A stretch of 38,659 nt of DNA from CBDFHV01 sp965247705 (GTDB taxonomy: Bacteria > Pseudomonadota > Alphaproteobacteria > Rhodospirillales > CAMCUA01): the NCBI GenBank assembly GCA_965247705.1, contig CBDFHV010000021.1, forward strand, positions 1-38,659. Reading direction: 5' to 3'. Positions 1 through 7,672 of this stretch are shown piece after piece; within the stretch, counting starts at the first letter, position 1; every line of letters begins with the position of its first letter. Made by a program: the position numbers and the translations under genes. The notes under the pieces were generated by a model, which saw only the letters and a program-made list of their open reading frames with translations, was not told the origin of the DNA and made no database searches.

Positions 1-480
1 GATCAGGTCCATTTTTCTGTCGCTGAGCCGCATGCGGCCGACGAAGTTGCTGCCCTGGACGGTGAACCAGATGTTCTTTTCGCCCCGGTCGAAGATCAGG
101 GTGTGCGGGTCCCGCGCCGCCCCGTCGGGCATGGGGATTTTCTCGACGGCTCCGGTCCCTGGGTCGATACGGCCGATGTAGCCCTTCAGGTTGCCGGCGT
201 ACCAGGCGATCCCGTCTGAGCCGACGATCACGTTGTGGGGGCCCGCGTTGTCGGGCAGGTCGTAGCGGCGGAAGGCACCGCTTTTCGGCGCCAGGCGGGC
301 CACGTAGTGACCCCGCTGACCGACGAACCAGACGTCTTCGGCATCGCGCACCGCCGGATCCCGGGGATGGCCGCCGTAGGGCACTTCCCATTCCCGGATG
401 TCGACCGGGTTGCGGGGCTCGGCCGCCTGGGCGCAGAGGGCCAGGAACGGCATCGCGGCCAGAAGAAGCAGGGATCGCAT
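1..480 (-). CDS. Secreted Vgb-like (streptogramin lyase-type) beta-propeller protein, partial
   Basis: The minus-strand frame opens at ATG 480 and runs off the left edge of the window, so only the first 160 residues are visible. A GGAG ribosome site lies just upstream. The N-terminus is a signal peptide (MRSLLLLAAMPFLALCAQAA), so the product is exported. The remainder shows repeated blade-like units: DVWFVGQRGHYVARL, GIAWYAGNLKGYIGRIDP and NIWFTVQGSNFVGRM. Each has an aromatic W-F/Y core followed by an I-G-R-I/M type strand. This is the pattern of Vgb-type seven-bladed propellers such as virginiamycin B lyase. In alphaproteobacteria most such proteins are not shown to degrade antibiotics, so the substrate is unknown. 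It is divergent from the imuA operon, with about 180 bp between them. The family call is firm and the enzyme activity is not. Confidence 0.75.
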   Translation of the reverse strand, partial: MRSLLLLAAMPFLALCAQAAEPRNPVDIREWEVPYGGHPRDPAVRDAEDVWFVGQRGHYVARLAPKSGAFRRYDLPDNAGPHNVIVGSDGIAWYAGNLKGYIGRIDPGTGAVEKIPMPDGAARDPHTLIFDRGEKNIWFTVQGSNFVGRMRLSDRKMDLI

Positions 481-586
481 GGTACGTCTCCGTGATGGGG
501 GCGCTTGCAGTCAGTGTACTCCCACGAGGCCCGGCGGTGCAGTCCGTCGTTGTCCCCCTTTCCCCCTCCCCGGCCCCAGATTGCCC

Positions 587-626
587 TTGACCGGATTGCT
601 TTGTGGGACTAGAACAAAATGAGAAC
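587..626 (+). promoter_or_regulatory. SOS promoter of imuA-imuB-dnaE2 with LexA box
   Basis: GAAC at 612-615 and GAAC at 623-626 are separated by exactly seven bases, matching the direct-repeat LexA box of alphaproteobacteria (GTTC-N7-GTTC on the other strand). A good sigma-70 promoter overlaps it: TTGACC at 587-592, a 17-bp spacer, and TAGAAC at 610-615. LexA bound here would cover the -10 region. The box lies about 32 bp before the imuA start. This arrangement predicts induction by DNA damage for all three downstream genes. Confidence 0.85.
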
Positions 627-658
627 AAACTATCCCAGGGAGCCCTATCGAGGGTGTC

Positions 659-1459
659 ATGGTCGAACCTGTCATGGCCCCGTCCCCCAACCATGCCGCG
701 CCAGCGGTGCTGGAACGCCTGCGCGCCCGCATTCGCCGCCTCGAGGGCAGCGCGCCAGCGGCCGAGGATGATGGTGCGGCGGCGGCGTTGGGAGCGCCGG
801 AGATCGACGGCGCCCTGCCCTGGGGCGGGCTGAAGCGGGCGGTGCTGCACGCGGTGACCGGGGATGGTGGTGTGGTCGCAGGGTTCTGCGCCGGGCTCGC
901 CGCTCGGCTGGCGGGCGCGCGGGGCGCGGTCCTGTGGTGCCGGCGGGAGGGCGACCTGTACGGGCCGGGGCTACACGCCTTCGGCCTGACGCCCGCGCGG
1001 CTGATCCTGGCCCGGGTGCGCCGGCCGGCCGACCTGCTGTGGGCCATGGAGGAAGGCCTGCGCAGCGGCGCCCCGGCTGCGGTGCTGGGCGAGGCCACCG
1101 ACGTTCCCCCCGTCGCCGCCCGCCGCCTGCAACTGGCGGCGGAAGCGGGCGGCGGCACCGGCCTCTTGCTCCTGCCCGGCAATCGTAATGAACCGCCCCT
1201 GCCGGCCATGACCCGCTGGCGGGTCCGCCCGGTCCCCGGGGAGGAGTCGGTCGCCGGTGTCGGCCGCCCCCGATGGCGGGTGGACCTTCTTCATTGCCGG
1301 GGCGGTCGGCCCGCGGCCTGGATCGTGGAGTGGCGTGATGACGAGACGGGTGGTTTCGCTGTGGCTGCCGACCTTCGCCACGGACCGGATGAAACGGCGG
1401 CAAGGCCGGCAACAATCCCGGAACGCGGCGCCGTCGTCGGCTTCCGCCGGGCCGGCTGA
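659..1459 (+). CDS. imuA: ImuA, RecA-like accessory protein of the translesion mutasome
   Basis: 266-residue protein of the ImuA/SulA-like RecA-fold family. It is the first gene of the SOS-induced imuA-imuB-dnaE2 cassette and works with ImuB and DnaE2 in error-prone translesion synthesis. The N-terminus carries a helical stretch (AVLERLRARIRRLEG). It is followed by an ALPWGGLKRAVLHAV segment, which aligns with the start of the RecA-like core, and a GAVLWCRREGDLYGPGL strand. ATG 659 is preceded by weak GGGAG and AGGG sites; ATG 674 is an alternative start. The 3' end overlaps imuB by 122 nt in another frame, which suggests translational coupling. A LexA box lies just upstream. The identification rests mainly on gene order and family resemblance, since ImuA sequences are poorly conserved. 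Confidence 0.88.
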   Translation: MVEPVMAPSPNHAAPAVLERLRARIRRLEGSAPAAEDDGAAAALGAPEIDGALPWGGLKRAVLHAVTGDGGVVAGFCAGLAARLAGARGAVLWCRREGDLYGPGLHAFGLTPARLILARVRRPADLLWAMEEGLRSGAPAAVLGEATDVPPVAARRLQLAAEAGGGTGLLLLPGNRNEPPLPAMTRWRVRPVPGEESVAGVGRPRWRVDLLHCRGGRPAAWIVEWRDDETGGFAVAADLRHGPDETAARPATIPERGAVVGFRRAG

Positions 1460-2969
1460 CAGGGGTAGACCGCCCCGACCCTTCGCCACCACGGCGGCGG
1501 TACAGGGGGGACAGCGCCTGGCCGCCGTGGACGCCGCCGCCGCCGCCGCCGGTTTGCGCCCCGGCCTGCCCCTGGCCGACGCCCGGGCCATGGTCCCCCG
1601 CCTGGTCGTCGCCGACGCCGACCCGGCGGGGGACCGGGCGGCCCTGGAGCGGCTCGCCGATTGGTGCGACCGCTACACCCCCTGGGTGGCCGTCGATGGG
1701 GACGGCGGCCTGGGCAGCCCCGGCGCCGCCGGCCTGTGGCTGGACATCAGCGGCTGCGCCCACCTGTGGGATGGCGAGGCGGCGCTGTTGACGGATCTGC
1801 TCGACCGACTGGACGCCGCCAGCTTGCAGGCCCGGGCGGCGGTGGCCGATACCCCCGGCGCCGCCTGGGCCGCCGCCCGTTTCGCTGGCAAACCAGAATC
1901 CCCCGCCCTGCTGGTGCCTGTGGGAGAGACCGCCCAAGCCCTGGCGCCCCTGCCCATCGCCGGCCTGCGCCTGGAGGCCACCGTGGTGGCGGGGCTCGCC
2001 CGCATGGGTTTGCGGCGCATCGGCGATCTGATCCCCCTCCCCCGGGCACCGCTCGCCGCCCGCTTCGGCGCGGTGGTGCTGGGCCGCCTGGATATGGCCC
2101 TGGGTCGGGTGGAGGAGCCGGTCTCGCCCCGCCGACCGGCGCCGCCCCTGCGCCTGCGCCTGGCCTTCCCCGAGCCTATCGGCCGCATCGAGGATGTCCG
2201 GGCCGCCCTGGACCGGCTGCTGCGGGACCTCCACCAGCGCCTGGAGCGGGAGGACGCGGGCGTGCGGCGGGCCGCCTTCGTCCTTTACCGGGTGGACGGC
2301 ACCACGGCGCGGCTGGTGGTCGGCACCAGCCGGCCCACCCGCGACCCCGCGCACCTGGCCCGCCTGTTCGCCGAGGACCTGGACGGCCTGGACACCGGCT
2401 TCGGGGTGGAAACGGCGATCCTGGCGGCGCTGACCCTGGCCCCCCTGCCGCCGGCCCAGGCCGGCCTGACGACCGGGGACCGTGCCCGCCCCGAGGAAAT
2501 GGCCCAACTGGTGGACCGGCTGGGTAGCCGCCTGGGGACGAAGCGGGTGCAGCGCCTGGTCCTCCACGCCAGCCACCTGCCCGAGCGGGCCTGCCGGGCG
2601 GTCTCCGCCCTCGCCGCCCCGCCGCCGCCCAACCATGGGGAGGCCGGTCGTGGTCCAATGCAGCCCCGGCCCCTGCGCCTGCTGCCCTGGCCCGAGCCCA
2701 TCGAGGCGGTGGCGCCGGTGCCCGACCATCCGCCGGTGATGATCCGCTGGCGCCGCCGCCATCACCGGGTGGCCCGGGCCGAGGGGCCGGAGCGCATCGC
2801 CCCCGAATGGTGGCTGGAGGACGACCCCCCGGCCGCCCAGGATCCGGGCCGGTTGCGCGACTACTACCGGGTGGAAGACACGGAAGGCCGCCGCTTCTGG
2901 GTCTTCCGCCAAGGCCTCTACCGCCCCGACCGCCCGCCGCGCTGGTACCTGCACGGGGTGTTCGCGTGA
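1338..2969 (+). CDS. imuB: ImuB, Y-family polymerase homologue (catalytically dead adaptor)
   Basis: 543-residue Y-family DNA polymerase relative. The start is ATG 1338 (MTRRVVSLWLPTFATDRM), with GGAG seven bases upstream. Longer readings from 1257 have no ribosome site and do not fit the family. In active Y-polymerases the first strand carries D-x-D and the palm carries S-x-D-E. Here the first strand reads VVSLWLPTFATDR and the palm region reads LDISGCAHLWDGEAAL, so the catalytic acids are absent, as is usual for ImuB. Known ImuB proteins bridge the beta clamp, ImuA and DnaE2. An Ala/Pro-rich linker around residues 415-440 precedes a C-terminal region ending in RWYLHGVFA. It overlaps imuA by 122 nt and is followed 65 bp later by dnaE2. 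Confidence 0.92.
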   Translation: MTRRVVSLWLPTFATDRMKRRQGRQQSRNAAPSSASAGPADRGRPPRPFATTAAVQGGQRLAAVDAAAAAAGLRPGLPLADARAMVPRLVVADADPAGDRAALERLADWCDRYTPWVAVDGDGGLGSPGAAGLWLDISGCAHLWDGEAALLTDLLDRLDAASLQARAAVADTPGAAWAAARFAGKPESPALLVPVGETAQALAPLPIAGLRLEATVVAGLARMGLRRIGDLIPLPRAPLAARFGAVVLGRLDMALGRVEEPVSPRRPAPPLRLRLAFPEPIGRIEDVRAALDRLLRDLHQRLEREDAGVRRAAFVLYRVDGTTARLVVGTSRPTRDPAHLARLFAEDLDGLDTGFGVETAILAALTLAPLPPAQAGLTTGDRARPEEMAQLVDRLGSRLGTKRVQRLVLHASHLPERACRAVSALAAPPPPNHGEAGRGPMQPRPLRLLPWPEPIEAVAPVPDHPPVMIRWRRRHHRVARAEGPERIAPEWWLEDDPPAAQDPGRLRDYYRVEDTEGRRFWVFRQGLYRPDRPPRWYLHGVFA

Positions 2970-2985
2970 GGAACCTCGCATCTGG

Positions 2986-3020
2986 TGCGTTGGGGCGGGT
3001 CTCAGACCCGCCCCAACGCA
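2986..3020. repeat. Perfect 35-bp palindrome between imuB and dnaE2
   Basis: Two 17-bp arms around a single central C (3003) are exact reverse complements. The core GGCGGGTCTCAGACCCGCC (2994-3012) recurs inside dnaE2 (5457-5475, and as a variant at 5504-5522) and at the IS5 insertion site (15168-16134). It is therefore a dispersed REP-like element rather than a simple terminator. No T-tract follows it, so it probably does not terminate transcription of the imuB-dnaE2 message. A hairpin effect on mRNA stability is possible. Confidence 0.85.
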
Positions 3021-3034
3021 CGTAATAGGGCCCC

Positions 3035-6000
3035 ATGACCGCCTACGCCGAGCTTCAGGTCACCAGCAACTACAGCTTCCTGCGCGGCGCTTCGCACCCG
3101 GAGGAGCTGGTGCTGGCCGCCGCCGCCCTGGGGCATGGGGCGGTGGGGATCGCCGACCGCAACACCCTGGCCGGGGTGGTGCGGGGCCACGGGGCAGCCA
3201 TCCGGGCCGGTATCCGATTGGTGGTGGGCAGCCACCTGGTGCTGGAGGACGGGCCGGAGGTGCTCTGCTTCCCCACCGACCGGGCCGCCTATGGGCGTCT
3301 TTCGCGGCTGCTGACCATGGGCAAGCGACGGGTGGAAAAGGGGGACTGCCGGCTGACTCGGAACGACCTCACCCACGGTGAGACCTTCGAGGGCGGCGGT
3401 GGACAGATTCTCCTGGCGGTACCGCCGGCGGCACCCGACGAGGGCTTCGCCGCCACCCTGAAGGAATTCAGAAAACACTTTGGGAAGAACCTCTATCTCA
3501 TTGGAAACAATTCCTATCACGGGAACGATAAACGGCGCCTGGCCACGTTGGCCGACCTTGCCCGGCACAGCCGGGTGCCCCTGGTGGCGGCCAACGACGT
3601 GCATATGCACAGCGCCGCCCGGCGGCCCCTGCAGGACGTGCTCACCTGCATCCGGGAGCACTGCACCATTCACCAGGCCGGCTTTCGTCTCGCCGCCAAC
3701 GCCGAGCGCCACCTGAAGCCGCCGGCGGAGATGGCGCGCCTGTTCGCCGACTACCCGGACGCCATCGCCAATACCATGCGCATCGCCGAGGCCGCCGCCT
3801 TCAGCCTGGACGAACTGCGCTACGAATACCCCGTGGACCCGGTCCCCGACGGCCGCACGCCCCAGCAGGAGCTGGAGAAGCTGACCTGGGAGGGCGCCGC
3901 GACCCGCTACCCGGACGCCATCCCCGAGCGCGTGCGGACCCAGCTCGCCCACGAGCTTCAGCTCATTGGCGAGCTCCGCTTCGCCCCCTACTTCCTCACC
4001 GTCCACGATATCGTGCGCTTCGCCCGCGGCCGGCGCATCCTGTGCCAGGGCCGCGGCTCGGCGGCCAACTCGGCGGTCTGCTACTGCCTCGGCATCACCG
4101 CCGTCGACCCGGGCCGCCTGGACCTGCTGTTCGAGCGCTTCGTCAGCGCCGAGCGCAACGAGCCCCCCGACATCGACGTGGATTTCGAGCACGAGCGCCG
4201 CGAGGAGGTGATCCAGTACATCTACGCCAAGTACGGCCGCGACCGGTCCGGCATGACCGCCACCCACATCACCTACCGGACCAAGAGCGCGCTGCGGGAA
4301 GTGGGCAAGGCCCTGGGTCTTTCCGAGGATTCCATCGTCGCCCTGCAGGGGGCCTCCTGGCGCCGCGCCCGGGAAGAGGTCGGCGGCGAACAGATCCGCG
4401 AGGTCGGCCTGGACCCCGACGAGCCCACCGTGCGCCGCACGATGGAACTGGCCGGCGAACTGATGGGTTTCCCCCGCCACCTGTCCCAGCACACCGGCGG
4501 CATGGTGATGACCCGCAGTCCGCTGTCCGAGGTGGTGCCCATCGAGAACGCCGCCATGGCGGACCGCACGGTCATCGAATGGGACAAGAACGACCTGGAC
4601 GCGCTGGGCATCCTCAAGGTGGACGTGCTCGGCCTCGGCATGCTGACCTGCATCCGCAAGGGCTTCCACCTGCTCGGCCGCCACCACGGCCGGCGACTGA
4701 GCCTCGCCACCGTGCCGGCCGAGGACCCGGCGGTCTACGACATGCTGTGCAAGGCCGACTCGGTGGGCGTCTTCCAGGTGGAAAGCCGGGCCCAGATGAG
4801 CATGCTGCCGCGGTTAAAACCCCGCACCTTCTACGACCTGGTGATCGAGGTGGCGATCGTCCGCCCCGGCCCCATCCAGGGGGACATGGTCCATCCCTAC
4901 TTGCGGCGGCGTAACGGGGAGGAGCAGGTCGACTACGTCTCCGAAGAGCTGCGCCACGTGCTGGGCAAGACCCTGGGCGTGTCCCTGTTCCAGGAGCAGG
5001 CCATGCGCATCGCCATTGTCGCCGCCGGCTTCACCCCGGCGGAGGCGGACCAGCTGCGCCGCGCCATGGCCACCTTCCGCCGTTTCGGCGAGGTGCATCA
5101 GTTCCGCGACCGCTTCGTCGCCGGCATGGTCGGGCGCGGCTACGAGCGGGACTTCGCCGAGCGTTGCTTCAAGCAGATCGAGGGCTTCGCCGACTACGGC
5201 TTTCCCGAATCCCACGCCGCCAGCTTCGCCCTCTTGGTCTACGTGTCCTCGTGGCTGAAGTGCCATTACCCGGCGGCTTTCGCCTGCGCGCTCTTGAACA
5301 GCCAGCCCATGGGCTTCTACGCCCCGGCCCAGATCGTCCGCGACGCCAAGGAACACGGGGTCGAGGTGCGCCCGGTGGACGTGAACATGAGCGACTGGGA
5401 CTGCACCCTCGAAGACGTGGACGGGCCGGGAATTGGCGCGGTTTCCGCCCTCGGCGGGCGGGTCTTAGACCCGCCCCTACGCAACGAATTTCGAGGGCGT
5501 AGGGGCCGGTCTGAGACCGGCCCGCAAGTGGCCCTGCGCCTGGGGCTCCGCCAGGTGAGCGGGCTCGCCGAACGGGATGCCGAGGCGCTGGTGGCGGCTC
5601 GTGGCGAGGGCTATCGAGACGTGGCCGAGATGCAGCGCCGCGGCGGCCTGGGGCGCGGCGCCATCGAGACCATGGCCCGGGCCGACGCCTTCGCCTCCCT
5701 GGGCTTGACCCGGCGCGAGGCCCTGTGGGCGGTGCGCGGCCTGGACGACGGCCCCCTGCCCCTGTTCGCCGCCGCAGCCCGCGCGTTGGCGCCAACGCCC
5801 GACCGGGAGCCGGCCGTGACCCTGCCGCCCATGGCCCTTGGCGAGGCGGTGGCCGAGGACTATCGCAGCCTGCGCCTGTCCCTCAAGGCCCACCCCCTGG
5901 CCGTTCTCAGGCCCGATGTGGCGCGCCGGGGCTACGTCCCCTGCGCCCGGCTACAGACGCGGAAACAAGGGGATCGGCTGGCGGTCGCCGGCCTGGTCAC

Positions 6001-6295
6001 CGCCCGCCAGCGCCCGGGCAGCGCCAAGGGGGTGGTCTTCATCACCATCGAGGACGAAAGCGGCATCGGCAACCTGATCGTCTGGCCCGACACCTTCGAA
6101 CGCTACCGCGGCGCCGTCATCGGCTCCCGCCTGATCGGCATCGAGGGCACCGTGCAGCGGGACGGCATGGTCATTCACCTGCTGGCCCGGAAGGTGGAGA
6201 ACCTGACCCCGCTGCTCCGCCGCCTGGACCGGGACGTGGCCAATGCCAGCACCGATACGGCCCAAATTCCCGTCGCCTCGCGGGACTTCCACTGA
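3035..6295 (+). CDS. dnaE2: Error-prone DNA polymerase DnaE2 (ImuC)
   Basis: 1086-residue C-family polymerase alpha subunit of the DnaE2 type, which extends past DNA lesions with ImuA/ImuB. It starts at ATG 3035 (MTAYAELQVTSNYSFLRGAS). An N-terminal PHP domain occupies about residues 1-250. The palm has the catalytic acidic motif PDIDVDF (Asp379, Asp381) and a third Asp near residue 530 in KVDVLGLG. The finger and beta-binding regions follow, then an OB-fold around residues 960-1050 (VAGLVTARQRPGSAKG). Residues of about 807-830 are encoded by an inserted palindromic repeat (5454-5525) that keeps the frame. Around it the normal family sequence WDCTLE...ALRLGLRQVSGL resumes. The last codons and stop are duplicated at 7098-7127 beyond a toxin-antitoxin module. 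Confidence 0.95.
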   Translation: MTAYAELQVTSNYSFLRGASHPEELVLAAAALGHGAVGIADRNTLAGVVRGHGAAIRAGIRLVVGSHLVLEDGPEVLCFPTDRAAYGRLSRLLTMGKRRVEKGDCRLTRNDLTHGETFEGGGGQILLAVPPAAPDEGFAATLKEFRKHFGKNLYLIGNNSYHGNDKRRLATLADLARHSRVPLVAANDVHMHSAARRPLQDVLTCIREHCTIHQAGFRLAANAERHLKPPAEMARLFADYPDAIANTMRIAEAAAFSLDELRYEYPVDPVPDGRTPQQELEKLTWEGAATRYPDAIPERVRTQLAHELQLIGELRFAPYFLTVHDIVRFARGRRILCQGRGSAANSAVCYCLGITAVDPGRLDLLFERFVSAERNEPPDIDVDFEHERREEVIQYIYAKYGRDRSGMTATHITYRTKSALREVGKALGLSEDSIVALQGASWRRAREEVGGEQIREVGLDPDEPTVRRTMELAGELMGFPRHLSQHTGGMVMTRSPLSEVVPIENAAMADRTVIEWDKNDLDALGILKVDVLGLGMLTCIRKGFHLLGRHHGRRLSLATVPAEDPAVYDMLCKADSVGVFQVESRAQMSMLPRLKPRTFYDLVIEVAIVRPGPIQGDMVHPYLRRRNGEEQVDYVSEELRHVLGKTLGVSLFQEQAMRIAIVAAGFTPAEADQLRRAMATFRRFGEVHQFRDRFVAGMVGRGYERDFAERCFKQIEGFADYGFPESHAASFALLVYVSSWLKCHYPAAFACALLNSQPMGFYAPAQIVRDAKEHGVEVRPVDVNMSDWDCTLEDVDGPGIGAVSALGGRVLDPPLRNEFRGRRGRSETGPQVALRLGLRQVSGLAERDAEALVAARGEGYRDVAEMQRRGGLGRGAIETMARADAFASLGLTRREALWAVRGLDDGPLPLFAAAARALAPTPDREPAVTLPPMALGEAVAEDYRSLRLSLKAHPLAVLRPDVARRGYVPCARLQTRKQGDRLAVAGLVTARQRPGSAKGVVFITIEDESGIGNLIVWPDTFERYRGAVIGSRLIGIEGTVQRDGMVIHLLARKVENLTPLLRRLDRDVANASTDTAQIPVASRDFH
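5454..5525. repeat. REP-like double palindrome inserted in frame within dnaE2
   Basis: This holds two palindromic heads: GGCGGGTCTTAGACCCGCC at 5457-5475 and GGCCGGTCTGAGACCGGCC at 5504-5522. They are connected by inverted arms (CCCTACGC and GCGTAGGG) around an AT-richer loop, like a BIME. The first head matches the intergenic palindrome at 2994-3012 except at the centre. The segment is about 72 bp, has no stop in the dnaE2 frame and adds roughly 24-30 residues between conserved blocks of the polymerase. Confidence 0.8.
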
Positions 6296-6298
6296 TGG
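6269..6298 (+). repeat. Direct repeat DR1 (native 3' end of dnaE2)
   Basis: Thirty bases ending CCACTGATGG, identical except at one position to 7098-7127. This copy encodes the last residues of DnaE2 (PVASRDFH and stop). Together the two copies bracket the higB/higA pair. The single difference (C6274 against T7103) is the third base of a Val codon, hence synonymous. Confidence 0.85.
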
Positions 6299-6316
6299 TG
6301 GGCGCCTACCCCTCGT

Positions 6317-6652
6317 TCAAGCGGCTTTCACGCTCACTTGACCCCGTGCGCCGTCACGGTCGTGCTGTCGGATGACGATGTCGACGTCGCGCTCGAACGC
6401 GGTCAGGAACTGCAACAGGCGCCCCACGGAATACTCCCGCAGATACCCACGCAGCAGCCGTGACACTTCCGGCTGGGTAATCCCCATCAACACGGCCGCC
6501 TTCGTCTGGGTCAAATTGCGGCCTTTGATGAGGCGATGGATCTCGCCCGCGATCTGCGCCTTGAGCATGTGCTCGGCCGCATTGGGAAGCCCCACGTCGG
6601 CGAACACATTGCCCGAGCCCACCTCATGCTCAGGGACTTTCCGTTCAGTCAC
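6317..6652 (-). CDS. HigA-like antitoxin, XRE-type helix-turn-helix protein
   Basis: 111-residue helix-turn-helix protein, the antitoxin partner of the gene at 6645-7040. It likely starts at GTG 6652, whose GTGACTGA string overlaps the stop of the toxin gene, giving translational coupling. The central region QIAGEIHRLIKGRNLTQTKA then AVLMGITQPEVSRLLRG is a clear HTH, with TQTKAAVLMGIT and QPEVSRLLRG as the two helices. The tail FERDVDIVIRQ resembles the C-terminus of HigA/HTH_37-type antitoxins. By family behaviour it binds and neutralises the toxin and represses the operon, probably at the palindrome at 7049-7066. A longer in-frame reading from 6880 runs through the toxin gene in another frame and is not credible. 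Confidence 0.85.
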   Translation of the reverse strand: MTERKVPEHEVGSGNVFADVGLPNAAEHMLKAQIAGEIHRLIKGRNLTQTKAAVLMGITQPEVSRLLRGYLREYSVGRLLQFLTAFERDVDIVIRQHDRDGARGQVSVKAA

Positions 6653-7040
6653 GTTTTGGTTTCCTTCTCTTTCGTCTCGTTTCCTGACGAGACCGATGCA
6701 ACATCTCGGCGTCCCGCAGGCGCCTGCGAACCATTTCGACATCCTGACGAGGTGTGCCGATACCTCTCTTGGACTTCTTCTGGAACGCGTGCAGGACATA
6801 CACCGTGCCCGAAAATCGGATCGTATAGATTGCCCGATAGGTGCCCTTGTCATAGTCCTGGACGAGTTCGACCACGCCACCTCCTAGACTCTTGAACGGC
6901 TTTGCGTGCAGCGCCCGTCCGCCGGTCTGAGCTAAATACAAAGCGAACCCGAAACTGCCCTTAACGTCTTCCGGAAACGCCCTGTAGTCCCGCTTGCTGG
7001 AACCCATCCAGACAAGGGGGCGGATGGTGTTCGATGCCAT
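6645..7040 (-). CDS. HigB/RelE-like toxin (Gp49 family)
   Basis: 131-residue toxin of the RelE/ParE superfamily, Gp49/HigB-like branch. Such proteins are usually ribosome-dependent mRNA endonucleases. Diagnostic stretches are VWMGSSKRDYRAFPEDVK, FALYLAQTGGRALHAKPF, GGGVVELVQDYDKGTYRAIY and VYVLHAFQKKSKRGIGTP, which match the family's KPLKG...ELR...YRV.Y...V.VLHAFQKKS pattern. The basic residues of the last motif are typical of the active site. ATG 7040 is the most likely start, with an in-frame TTG at 7046. The toxin gene comes first and the antitoxin second, the higBA order. The pair sits between direct copies of the dnaE2 3' end. Confidence 0.87.
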   Translation of the reverse strand: MASNTIRPLVWMGSSKRDYRAFPEDVKGSFGFALYLAQTGGRALHAKPFKSLGGGVVELVQDYDKGTYRAIYTIRFSGTVYVLHAFQKKSKRGIGTPRQDVEMVRRRLRDAEMLHRSRQETRRKRRKPKRD

Positions 7041-7048
7041 CCGCAAAT

Positions 7049-7066
7049 TATGAGCAATTACTCATA
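7049..7066. promoter_or_regulatory. Palindromic operator candidate of the higBA pair
   Basis: TATGAGCAATTACTCATA lies just upstream of the toxin start. The arms TATGAG and CTCATA are perfect and only one of nine pairs mismatches. The position and AT-rich symmetry suit autorepression by the HTH antitoxin. This is inference from position and symmetry. Confidence 0.55.
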
Positions 7067-7097
7067 CTTCAGCAAGGACACTCCTGTCCCGTGAACG

Positions 7098-7127
7098 CCC
7101 GTTGCCTCGCGGGACTTCCACTGATGG
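7098..7127 (+). repeat. Direct repeat DR2 (second copy of the dnaE2 3' end)
   Basis: 29 of 30 bases match 6269-6298, including the dnaE2 stop codon, although no polymerase gene precedes it here. It marks the far end of the 829-bp unit carrying the toxin-antitoxin genes. This looks like an attachment-site duplication or a tail duplication from recombination. Confidence 0.85.
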
Positions 7128-7188
7128 CGGTCGAACCGCTAAGCTTTCTCGGCGATTCCCCGCACCCACACCGACGGGAGGACCCGCC

Positions 7189-7650
7189 ATGCTCGCCTCC
7201 GCCCTCGCCAACGGGCTACACACCATCGCCGCCGTCCTGTGGGTGGGCGGCATGTTTTTCGCCTACATGGTCCTGCGCCCGGTGGCGGGCGCGCTGGAGC
7301 CGCCCCAGCGGCTGCGTCTGTGGAAAGGCGTTTTCGACCGTTTCTTCCCCTGGGTGTGGGCGGCCGTCTTCATCCTGCCGGCATCGGGCTATTGGGCGAT
7401 CATGGTGGACTTCGGCGGCTTCGCGAACGCCGGCATTCATGTCCACATCATGCACGCCATCGCCATCGTCATGATCGGGCTGTTCGTCTATCTGTTCGGC
7501 GGCCCCTACCGGGGGCTTGTCGAGGCGGTGGCCGGCGAGGACTGGCCCACCGCCGGCGGCCACCTGGCCGCCATCCGCCGCATCGTCGCCACCAACCTGA
7601 TCCTCGGCCTGATTACCACCGCGGTGGGCTCGTCGGGGCGGTTCTGGTAG
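7189..7650 (+). CDS. CopD-like four-helix membrane protein
   Basis: 153-residue integral membrane protein. ATG 7189 has GGGAGG eight bases upstream. Four hydrophobic helices are evident: LHTIAAVLWVGGMFFAYMVL, a FFPWVWAAVFILPASGYWAI segment, HIMHAIAIVMIGLFVYLFGG and ATNLILGLITTAVG. The first helix, with its early His and the WVGGMFF string, resembles the CopD domain found in copper-resistance and related membrane proteins. Other histidines lie in HVHIMHAIA. A role in copper or haem-linked membrane chemistry is possible but unproven. It converges with the LysR gene, with 22 bp between the stops. Confidence 0.7.
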   Translation: MLASALANGLHTIAAVLWVGGMFFAYMVLRPVAGALEPPQRLRLWKGVFDRFFPWVWAAVFILPASGYWAIMVDFGGFANAGIHVHIMHAIAIVMIGLFVYLFGGPYRGLVEAVAGEDWPTAGGHLAAIRRIVATNLILGLITTAVGSSGRFW

Positions 7651-7672
7651 CACGCGGCCGCCAGTTGCCGCT

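Noticed and set aside
672..2981. A 769-residue open frame on the minus strand opposite imuA and imuB
   Set aside because: Typical antisense frame of GC-rich coding DNA: low-complexity Gly/Arg/Gln-rich translation with no domain, while the plus strand encodes recognisable proteins.
3002..4687. A 561-residue minus-strand frame opposite dnaE2
   Set aside because: Shadow of the conserved polymerase region; translation is repetitive and has no motif.
6653..6880. N-terminal extension of the HTH antitoxin to 6880
   Set aside because: It reads through the toxin gene in another frame and yields a composition unlike the family; GTG 6652 overlapping the toxin stop is the natural start.
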